6,929 bases of DNA, from NCBI GenBank assembly GCA_016932145.1, contig JAFGDI010000017.1, positions 1 to 6,929 on the forward strand. The letters are read 5' to 3'. The notes beneath the pieces were generated by a model that saw nothing but the letters and a program-made list of their open reading frames with translations, ran no database searches and was not told the origin of the DNA. Shown piece by piece: positions 1 to 5,718 of the stretch. Position 1 is the stretch's first letter; each line of letters starts with the position of its first letter. The stretch comes from Sedimentisphaerales bacterium (GTDB lineage Bacteria > Planctomycetota > Phycisphaerae > Sedimentisphaerales > SM23-30). The translations under genes and the position numbers were made by a program.

Positions 1-62
1 ACCCCGATACTCGGGATTTCGGATTACCTCAACCCCGATACTCGGGATTTCGGATTACCTCA
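1..62. repeat. Two perfect tandem copies of a 31-bp unit
   Basis: Bases 1-31 and 32-62 are identical, and a third copy fails after two bases (63-64). Each unit contains a small perfect stem, CCCGA-TAC-TCGGG (3-15 and 34-46). This is followed by a near-duplicate pair, TCGGGATT then TCGGATT, so the unit itself seems built from smaller repeats. There are no spacers, so it is not a CRISPR array. The window begins at a unit boundary, so the array may continue to the left. It lies beyond the terminator of the leftward HEAT gene and overlaps no ORF I would defend. It could be a short tandem repeat or part of a dispersed palindromic intergenic repeat; the sequence alone does not decide. Confidence 0.85.
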
Positions 63-136
63 ACTTATTTATGCTACGCATCACTGCATGTCTTATTTCT
101 TATTACTGTAATTGTGTGAACGGTTACTAAAGATGT

Positions 137-179
137 TAAAAAAAAAGGGATATCTGACACTGGTTCAGATATCCCTTTT
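137..179 (-). terminator. Intrinsic terminator of the HEAT-repeat gene
   Basis: A perfect 15-bp inverted repeat (143-157 with 165-179) encloses a 7-base loop. Read leftward, the hairpin runs straight into a tract of nine T residues (138-146 complement), the classic Rho-independent arrangement. It starts 22 bases past the stop codon of the minus-strand gene at 202-2403, so it terminates that transcript. On the plus strand the right arm ends in only four Ts, so termination in that direction would be weaker. Confidence 0.93.
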
Positions 180-201
180 GCATTTAATTATAAGCACGCA
201 T

Positions 202-2403
202 TTAGTTGCGGCTTTGATTGAGAATCAGGCCGCTGACTTTGGCGCTGGGCAGGTTGAGTGAGCCATATACCTGGCAGGCGAGATTGCGCAGGGCCGGGTC
301 AGCCTTGAAATCATCAGCGATAGTGAACAGGGCATTAACCTGTTCTGTTGTCAGCAGATTGCCAAACTGACGAGCTGAGAAGGCCAGTCGTTCGAGGGTT
401 AAAAGTCTCAGGTCGTAGCTGGTGGCTTCGTTCAGGGCCATAGCAGCCAGAGCACGCTGGCCCTGAGTTGAGTTCAAAGAGCCCAGGGCGTTTATGGCGG
501 CTAACTGTATTTCGCTGCGAGTTTCGCTCAGGGCATCGATCAGAGCATTCTGTTCATCGAGCAGAGGCAGAACTTTATTGCTGGTAACGCACAGGGTTTC
601 GAGTTCTTTGGCAGCCGCCAGAGCATATTCATCTGCCAGATCGGCTGAGAATTCACGGGCGAAGTTGGCCTTGAGTATGTCGCTGGCAACCTCGGGCATA
701 TCAACTGGGGCCAGTGTTCTGAGCTGGATGCTGACAAAGGAATTGCCTTTGACTATATCTTTGGTTGACGGCATGTTTTCGCTGTCGGCGAGAACTATGG
801 TCGGGCAGAAGGCCACGCGGTAGAGTTTGCTGGTCATCTCCAGAGTAGCTGCCAGATCCGGGCCGGCAACTTTGTTTGAGATAACTAACAGGTCAACGCT
901 CGGCAGTTCTTTAACATTGGTTATAATGTTAGCCAGCGAATCGCTTCCCAGTACTCCCCCGGCGTAAGTCTCACGCAGGGCAGTCATGGTAGTATTGCGG
1001 GCCTCGTGGTCCGGGTCGATCACGACTGCATATTGCTGACCTTTCTGACGCATGGCTTCGCCGAGTATCTTTACTACCAGGTCGGCAGATTCAAATGGCT
1101 CTGCCGGCAGTATCTGGGCTATGGCCAGGGCAGCGGTAAAGCGTATCTGGCGATCAGGATAGCTCAGGGCATCGACCAGCGGCTTGCGTCCCATGAGGTC
1201 GTAGAGCAAGGAAGCCTGCCCGGCATTTCTCTGCATGGCCTTGATCGCCATAAGAGCTACCGGACGATTACTGTCGTTCAGGGCACGAAGTAATACTCTG
1301 TGCAGATATTCCGGACCGGCAGTTAGTGCATAGGTGTCTGCATCGGCATGACCTTCGCCAAAGTACGCCGGCTGGCTATATCCTTGTGTTTCAAAGCGGA
1401 AGAAAGCTGAAAGCCACAGAGCTACAGAACCAGAGAGGTCAGAGTCTCTTCTCAGGGCGTGTTCGCTATAACGCATAGCCATAAGCTCATCGAACGACTC
1501 GCGAATGACTTCTTCTTTTACCAGACCCTGACGATTGTCCCAGAACCAGACATTAGCAATGTCCTGATCCTGTGGTACACGCAGAGACTCAGTTTCATTA
1601 TAATAATCATTAGCGAGCTTTTCGTATAATAATGCAGAACTAACGCCCTCAGGCAGTGAATTCATGCTGGTTATCTTCTTAACAGATTTCATGGCAACCT
1701 CGATCAGTTCCGGGGCATTGCCATCGTTTTCTACGATCTCCTGCAGGTAGGGCAGGGCTGCATGATAACCGATCTCGCCGAGAACCTCTGCAATGATCAG
1801 TTTAAGGTTGAGGTCGTCACAATAGTGCATGGCAACTGTCAGGGGATTAACGGCAACCCGGCCGATCTGGGGCAGAGCACGCTTGATAACTTCCAGTTCC
1901 TGCCGACGGTCAGGGTCACGCAGGGCTTCAACCATAAGGGGAATAGCCCATTCGCCGGAATCTTTCAGACGGGCAACTGCCAGCATATTACCACGAGTGG
2001 TACTGGACAGGCGTTTGATCTCATCTGTTATTCTCTGGGTGTCCTGACGACGCTGATAGCGGCCTTTTTCTACTATGGCAACAATAGCGGCAGCTTCATC
2101 TTTGAGCTGATTGGTATTGCTCTGAAGTAATGATAAACTGCGATAAGCATCAGCATAACGAGAATTCTCAGCCAGGTCTAAAACCTGTACCGGATCAGGA
2201 TCAGAATTGACCAGCAGTTGGGCATTATGCTTTGCCAGGTCAAAATTTCCGATGAGTGAATAGTGCATGAAGTCGGCCCAGTATTTCTGGGTAAGCTCAG
2301 ATTTTTCCTGTGACTGCTGTGTATCCTGGGCGGCTGCTATGCCGGGCAGGAATATAAATGATGCCAGCAGCAATACGAATAATCTTTTGAAAGTATCGGC
2401 CAT
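202..2403 (-). CDS. Exported HEAT-repeat protein with an embedded receiver-like domain
   Basis: The 733-residue product has a clear Sec signal peptide: a basic start (MADTFKR), a hydrophobic core at about 8-24, and an AAA-QD cleavage site near residue 25. There is no lipobox Cys, so the mature protein is probably periplasmic. Helical HEAT-like pairs are visible at about 150-246 (WAIPLMVEALRDPDRR and the following helices), about 365-435, and about 610-675. Between the last two blocks, residues about 456-565 look like an alpha/beta response-regulator receiver fold: strand one ends VVIDPD (461-465), and later strands are DLLVIS (504-509) and PTIVLAD (534-540). Ser509 lies where the phosphorylated Asp should be, so phosphotransfer is unlikely. 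A GGAG lies 10 bases before the ATG. HEAT arrays generally act as protein-binding scaffolds. No enzyme motif is seen and the exact role is unknown. Certainty is high that it is a gene and exported, good for HEAT repeats, moderate for the receiver-like part. Confidence 0.85.
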   Translation of the reverse strand: MADTFKRLFVLLLASFIFLPGIAAAQDTQQSQEKSELTQKYWADFMHYSLIGNFDLAKHNAQLLVNSDPDPVQVLDLAENSRYADAYRSLSLLQSNTNQLKDEAAAIVAIVEKGRYQRRQDTQRITDEIKRLSSTTRGNMLAVARLKDSGEWAIPLMVEALRDPDRRQELEVIKRALPQIGRVAVNPLTVAMHYCDDLNLKLIIAEVLGEIGYHAALPYLQEIVENDGNAPELIEVAMKSVKKITSMNSLPEGVSSALLYEKLANDYYNETESLRVPQDQDIANVWFWDNRQGLVKEEVIRESFDELMAMRYSEHALRRDSDLSGSVALWLSAFFRFETQGYSQPAYFGEGHADADTYALTAGPEYLHRVLLRALNDSNRPVALMAIKAMQRNAGQASLLYDLMGRKPLVDALSYPDRQIRFTAALAIAQILPAEPFESADLVVKILGEAMRQKGQQYAVVIDPDHEARNTTMTALRETYAGGVLGSDSLANIITNVKELPSVDLLVISNKVAGPDLAATLEMTSKLYRVAFCPTIVLADSENMPSTKDIVKGNSFVSIQLRTLAPVDMPEVASDILKANFAREFSADLADEYALAAAKELETLCVTSNKVLPLLDEQNALIDALSETRSEIQLAAINALGSLNSTQGQRALAAMALNEATSYDLRLLTLERLAFSARQFGNLLTTEQVNALFTIADDFKADPALRNLACQVYGSLNLPSAKVSGLILNQSRN

Positions 2404-2406
2404 GTT

Positions 2407-2526
2407 CTATTGTCTCCAGTCTGAATTTCTCAGCAATATCATATCAATCAACGCTTCAGCGTCTTTTTTGTTTTCTAAAAAGGCAGGCCCATCAGTTTGA
2501 AATATGGACAGGTCGGCTTTGGACAT
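2407..2526 (-). CDS. Possible 39-residue leader ORF before the HEAT gene
   Basis: An ATG-initiated ORF of 39 codons starts MSKADLSIF and ends ILLRNSDWRQ. Its TAG stop lies three bases before the ATG of the HEAT gene, and the GGAG serving that gene is within its last codons. It lies wholly inside the roughly 200-base leader predicted from the promoter at 2614-2642. The codons (GCC, CTG, GAA, GAC) resemble those of the neighbours, and the predicted peptide is soluble and slightly acidic. Against it, no Shine-Dalgarno sequence precedes the ATG and I recognise no homologue. It could be a small protein, a translated leader that couples to the downstream start, or chance. Confidence 0.35.
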   Translation of the reverse strand: MSKADLSIFQTDGPAFLENKKDAEALIDMILLRNSDWRQ

Positions 2527-2582
2527 TTTGGGTGTGCTTGTCAGGCAGGTTCGAGCAAGAATGCCTTAAACTGTTTTTTTAC

Positions 2583-2597
2583 AAGCTGTTACAGCTT
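2583..2597. promoter_or_regulatory. Perfect 7-1-7 palindrome just downstream of the leftward promoter
   Basis: AAGCTGT-T-ACAGCTT is an exact dyad with a one-base centre. Given the -10 element at 2614-2619, it spans roughly +10 to +24 of the leftward transcript, a common position for a repressor site. The T-run lies on the wrong side for it to terminate leftward transcription. It could also fold as a short 6-bp RNA hairpin at the 5' end of the message. The binding factor is unknown. Confidence 0.4.
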
Positions 2598-2613
2598 ACA
2601 AAGAAGCGTTCTA

Positions 2614-2642
2614 ATTATAAGGAAACTGCTAAAAAAGGTCAA
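2614..2642 (-). promoter_or_regulatory. Sigma70-type promoter for the HEAT gene
   Basis: Read leftward, the sequence gives TTGACC (2637-2642), a 17-bp spacer, and a consensus TATAAT (2614-2619). The predicted transcription start is near 2607, leaving a leader of about 200 bases before the ATG at 2403. That leader contains the short ORF at 2407-2526 and the palindrome at 2583-2597. This is the best leftward match in the intergenic region. Confidence 0.75.
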
Positions 2643-2825
2643 TCAAAAAAAGGAATTCTTTTAAATGTCAGCTTTGCTTGCATCTGGTTTATTCTCTGGA
2701 CAGATAATCGTTTGTCAGTTATTTCGTAATGAGATAGTGAGCAAAACATGTGGACGGACCAGTTGTGTGGCTGTAAGTTAATTTGTAATCTGCTCAGGGA
2801 TGTTAATGTCTTTAAACTATCGCAA
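2643..2825. other. Intergenic stretch between divergent promoters, no gene seen
   Basis: This AT-rich stretch separates the two divergent promoters. I see no convincing coding region, tRNA or terminator in it. An open frame on the plus strand (2532-2729) runs into it but starts at a GTG without a ribosome site and has an unconvincing composition, so it is not annotated. Confidence 0.6.
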
Positions 2826-2854
2826 TTGACAAATACAGTTAACTGCTGTATTCT
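2826..2854 (+). promoter_or_regulatory. Sigma70-type promoter for gltX
   Basis: TTGACA (2826-2831), a 17-bp spacer and TATTCT (2849-2854) give a perfect -35 and a good -10. Transcription should start near 2861, giving a leader of about 54 bases that includes the GGAG at 2905-2908. The spacer and -10 are overlaid by the inverted repeat described at 2832-2852. Confidence 0.8.
2832..2852. promoter_or_regulatory. 7-7-7 inverted repeat inside the gltX promoter (candidate operator)
   Basis: AATACAG (2832-2838) and CTGTATT (2846-2852) are exact reverse complements separated by seven bases. The dyad fills the spacer and covers most of the -10, so a bound protein would block RNA polymerase. A 10-bp palindrome CAGTTAACTG (2836-2845) and a second inverted repeat, AACTGC (2841-2846) with GCAGTT (2858-2863), overlap it. 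The half-sites point in the opposite direction to an E. coli LexA box (CTGT outside, ACAG inside), so I do not call it LexA. The regulator is unknown. Confidence 0.5.
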
Positions 2855-2914
2855 AATGCAGTTATTGAATAATAACGCTGATAGTATAAGAACTTATAAA
2901 ATATGGAGTTATAA

Positions 2915-4540
2915 ATGGTAGTAACACGCTTTGCCCCCAGTCCCACCGGTTATTTGCATATTGGAGGCGCTCGTACGGCATTATTTTGCCTGCTGATGGC
3001 ACGCCATAATGGCGGAAAATTTCTGCTTCGCATTGAAGATACCGACCAGAAGCGTAATACACCGACTGCTACCCAGCAGGTAATGGACGATCTTCGCTGG
3101 CTGGGCATAATCTGGGACGAAGGCCCGGATTGCGGCGGACCAAATGGCCCATATAAGCAGTCTGAGCGGCTGGAGATATATAACCGGTATATTCAGCAGC
3201 TTATTGACACAGGCAAGGCATATTATTGCTTTGATACTACCGAGGAATTACAGGAAATGCGTGAAGAGGCTCAGGCCCAGAAGCGTCAGTTCCTTTATCG
3301 TCGCCCTGAGACTCTGCCGACAGCTCAGGAGGCGGCCCAGGCTCGTGCCGAAGGTCGTGATGTGGTCGTGCGTATGATAATGCCTGATAGTGATATAGTG
3401 GTAAATGATCTGGTCCGGGGCGAGGTGGTATTTCCCGCCGGGACATTCAGTGATTTTGTTATCCAGAAATCCGATGGCTTCCCGACTTATCATCTGGCCT
3501 GCGTGGTAGATGATGAACTTATGCAGGTAACTCATATAGTTCGCGGTCAGGAGCATTTGATGAATACTCCCAGTCATCAGGTATTGCAGGATGCTCTGGG
3601 TTTTCGTCGGCCGACCTATGCCCACATGTCTGTAACGGTCAGTGAAGGTGGAGGCAAGCTCAGTAAACGCGAGCGAAGCAAGACTCTGGCCAAAGCGATA
3701 ATTGACAACCCGGCGTTAGATAAGGCCTCACTGGCCGCCGCCGGCGAATTGACCCTGGAGCAGTTGGAAGATTATCTCTCAGGTAACAGTACCCCTGATT
3801 CACCGCAGATAACCGCTATGGCCGAACATATTGGCCTGCACCTGCCTGAAATAAATGTAGTTGACTTCAAGGCGGCAGGTTATCTGCCTGAGGCTCTGGT
3901 TAACTTTATCGCTCTGCTGGGCTGGTCAAGCCCGACCGGTCAGGAGATAATGACTTTTGATGAACTGATAAAGAATTTCGATTCTTCCCGTTTTAATAAG
4001 ACCAACAGCCTTTTTGACCGCAAGAAGCTGGCTTCATTCAATACTGAGCATATGAAAATGGTCAGTAAAGATAAGCTGCTGGGTTATTTTAAGGAATTTC
4101 TGGCCTTGCGTGATTCGGCTATGGCGAAATTTGATGATAATATGCTCGCCGAGATATTAAGGGTGAGTGAAGGAGCCCGTACCCTGGAAGATGTCGAGAA
4201 TAAGTGTGCCTTTCTGCTTATCTCCGCTGATAATATGGCATTCGACCCCAAGGCTGTTCAGAAAGTGCTGCTCAAGGATTCAGCCGATGTGATTCTGGAA
4301 GAGGTCAAAGCTCGCTTTATTGCTCTGGCAGACTGGAATAAAACCGACCTGCATAAGGTAATTGAAGATATGTGTACTGAAAGGCAACTGGGAATGGGCA
4401 AGGTTGCCCAGCCGATCCGGGTAGCCATAACCGGCACCACCGTAAGCCCGGCGATAGATGAATCGCTGGTACTGCTGGGCCGGGCAGAATCTATCAAGAG
4501 GATCGCAAAGACCATAGAGTATGTTCGCAGTGTCAGATAA
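2915..4540 (+). CDS. gltX: Glutamyl-tRNA synthetase with a long insertion after the KLSKR loop
   Basis: This cytosolic class I synthetase charges tRNA(Glu) with glutamate using ATP. The 541-residue product has the nucleotide-binding HIGH-type motif SPTGYLHIGGART (9-21), the LLRIEDTD segment (37-44), the VVDDELMQVTHIVRGQEHL region (197-215), and the KMSKS-type loop GGGKLSKR (245-252). An alpha-helical anticodon-binding half follows, ending with the GMGKVAQPIRVAITG segment (493-507). Typical bacterial GltX has about 13 residues between KLSKR and GYLPEAL; here there are about 69, so roughly 253-315 includes an insertion. The Cys-rich zinc motif of the E. coli enzyme is absent. A GGAG six bases before the ATG and the immediate MVVTRFAPSPTG start support this initiation site. 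Whether it also charges tRNA(Gln), the non-discriminating form, cannot be read from the sequence. It appears to be a single-gene unit with its own promoter. Confidence 0.97.
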   Translation: MVVTRFAPSPTGYLHIGGARTALFCLLMARHNGGKFLLRIEDTDQKRNTPTATQQVMDDLRWLGIIWDEGPDCGGPNGPYKQSERLEIYNRYIQQLIDTGKAYYCFDTTEELQEMREEAQAQKRQFLYRRPETLPTAQEAAQARAEGRDVVVRMIMPDSDIVVNDLVRGEVVFPAGTFSDFVIQKSDGFPTYHLACVVDDELMQVTHIVRGQEHLMNTPSHQVLQDALGFRRPTYAHMSVTVSEGGGKLSKRERSKTLAKAIIDNPALDKASLAAAGELTLEQLEDYLSGNSTPDSPQITAMAEHIGLHLPEINVVDFKAAGYLPEALVNFIALLGWSSPTGQEIMTFDELIKNFDSSRFNKTNSLFDRKKLASFNTEHMKMVSKDKLLGYFKEFLALRDSAMAKFDDNMLAEILRVSEGARTLEDVENKCAFLLISADNMAFDPKAVQKVLLKDSADVILEEVKARFIALADWNKTDLHKVIEDMCTERQLGMGKVAQPIRVAITGTTVSPAIDESLVLLGRAESIKRIAKTIEYVRSVR

Positions 4541-4541
4541 T

Positions 4542-4582
4542 GGGCATGTTGCCCGAGGGTAGCTCAAGCATCCTTGCTTGAG
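4542..4582 (+). terminator. Paired hairpins after gltX, weak terminator or intergenic repeat
   Basis: Two stems follow the gltX stop directly: GGGCA-TGT-TGCCC (4542-4554) and a perfect 8-bp CTCAAGCA-TCCT-TGCTTGAG (4563-4582). The second is followed only by ATTCTTAG, not a real T-tract, so Rho-independent termination would be inefficient. The arrangement could instead be a dispersed palindromic repeat. Confidence 0.4.
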
Positions 4583-4597
4583 ATTCTTAGTATTGCA

Positions 4598-4626
4598 TTG
4601 CCAGGTCTCAACCGTATTGGCATAAA
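4598..4626 (+). promoter_or_regulatory. Probable promoter for the aldo/keto reductase-methyltransferase pair
   Basis: TTGCCA (4598-4603), a 17-bp spacer and CATAAA (4621-4626) form a moderate sigma70-like match, one mismatch in the -35 and two in the -10. The leader would be about 85 bases. A perfect inverted repeat GCATAA-AAG-TTATGC (4620-4634) covers the -10 and could be a repressor site. Read-through from gltX is the alternative source of transcription. Confidence 0.4.
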
Positions 4627-4719
4627 AGTTATGCGATAAACAGATTTTCTTCTGGGCAATACGCTCTAAAGGCCGCTGTTAATGCTCATAACTGAACAAA
4701 TATAGCAGGAAACCATATT

Positions 4720-5712
4720 ATGACATATTTGGCGAAAGAGGACAGATATTCTCAGATGACCTATAACTATTGCGGCAGTAGTGGTTTGCGTTTGTCTGCG
4801 GTATCGCTGGGTTTATGGCACAGTTTTGGAGCTGGTGACAATTATGACAATTGTCGTGACATGCTGCTCACTGCCTTTGATCTGGGTATTAATCATTTTG
4901 ATCTGGCAAATAATTATGGTGTGCCTGCCGGTTCGGCGGAAACAACTTTTGGCAGAATATTGAGCAGCGACCTGGCTGCTTATCGGGATGAATTGTGCAT
5001 TGCTACCAAGGCCGGACATTATATGTGGCCCGGTCCTTATGGTGATGGCGGCAGTAAGAAATATCTGCTGAGTTCGCTGGACCAGAGCCTCAGGAGAATG
5101 CAGCTTGATTATGTTGATATATTTTATCATCACCGGCCAGACCCTAATACCCCAATGGAAGAAACCGCCGATGCCCTGGAGCATATAGTTGCCAGCGGCC
5201 GGGCCTTGTATGTGGGCTTATCCAAGTATTATAGTGATGATGCCCGGGCGATGTATAATCTCCTGAATGAACGAGGCATACATTGCCTGGTAGAGCAGGT
5301 AAGGCATTCAATGCTGGTACATCCATTCAAAGATGATGGTTTGTTCCAGACCTTAAAAGAGCTGGGTATGGGTTCTATAGTGTTTTCGCCTCTGGCAGGA
5401 GGTTTGCTTACCGACCGCTATCTCAATGGCATACCCTCAGATTCGCGGGCGCAAAAAAGTGAGTTTTTGAAAAAAGATGAGATCACCCCTGAGCTGGTCG
5501 ATAAAGTGAGCAGGCTCAATGATATTGCTCAGCGTCGTGGTCAGAGCATGGCGCAAATGGCAATGGCCTGGGCGGCTAATGAGCCTTCTGTTGCCTCGAT
5601 ACTGATCGGAGCCAGCCGGCCCGGGCAGATAGTCGATAATGTCAGAGCTCTGGTAAAGCCGGAATTTTCAGATGATGAACTCAATGAGATCGAGACCATA
5701 CTGGCGGAATGA
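4720..5712 (+). CDS. yghZ: Aldo/keto reductase, YghZ / L-glyceraldehyde-3-phosphate reductase type
   Basis: This is a cytosolic NADPH-dependent reductase of sugar-phosphate or other small aldehydes. It matches the E. coli YghZ (Gpr) pattern along its length: the RYSQMTYNYCG start, LSLGLWHSFG-like region, HFDLANNYG (59-67), ATKAGHYMWPGPYG (95-108), and RGQSMAQMAMAW (273-284). The cofactor-binding GASRPGQIVDN is near the C-terminus (297-307). The catalytic tetrad is intact: Asp61, Tyr66, Lys97, His138. Two differences stand out. Where YghZ has a QPSYNLL strand, this protein has EQVRHSML (192-199), so the Tyr that normally stacks on nicotinamide appears to be His. The C-terminal tail of the E. 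coli protein (about 346 residues) is also absent from this 330-residue product. AGGA nine bases before the ATG and the conserved N-terminus fix the start. The methyltransferase gene begins six bases after its stop. Family membership is certain; the exact substrate is inferred. Confidence 0.92.
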   Translation: MTYLAKEDRYSQMTYNYCGSSGLRLSAVSLGLWHSFGAGDNYDNCRDMLLTAFDLGINHFDLANNYGVPAGSAETTFGRILSSDLAAYRDELCIATKAGHYMWPGPYGDGGSKKYLLSSLDQSLRRMQLDYVDIFYHHRPDPNTPMEETADALEHIVASGRALYVGLSKYYSDDARAMYNLLNERGIHCLVEQVRHSMLVHPFKDDGLFQTLKELGMGSIVFSPLAGGLLTDRYLNGIPSDSRAQKSEFLKKDEITPELVDKVSRLNDIAQRRGQSMAQMAMAWAANEPSVASILIGASRPGQIVDNVRALVKPEFSDDELNEIETILAE

Positions 5713-5718
5713 GAGCTG

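Noticed and set aside
1..62. Start of a CRISPR array
   Set aside because: The units are directly adjacent with no spacers, and no cas genes are present in the window.
1006..1293. Plus-strand and other long open frames opposite the HEAT gene (also 494-823 and 1762-2130)
   Set aside because: They are antisense shadows of the clearly coding minus-strand gene, without ribosome sites or recognisable domains.
2532..2729. 65-codon open frame on the plus strand in the divergent intergenic region
   Set aside because: It starts at GTG without a ribosome site, overlaps the leftward promoter and palindrome, and its Lys- and Cys-bearing composition looks like translated AT-rich noncoding DNA.
2832..2852. 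LexA/SOS box in the gltX promoter
   Set aside because: The half-sites are ACAG then CTGT, opposite to the CTGT-N8-ACAG arrangement of E. coli LexA, and SOS control of gltX is not expected.
3248..3625. Minus-strand open frames opposite gltX and the later genes
   Set aside because: They lie entirely within well-supported genes and show no protein-like motifs.
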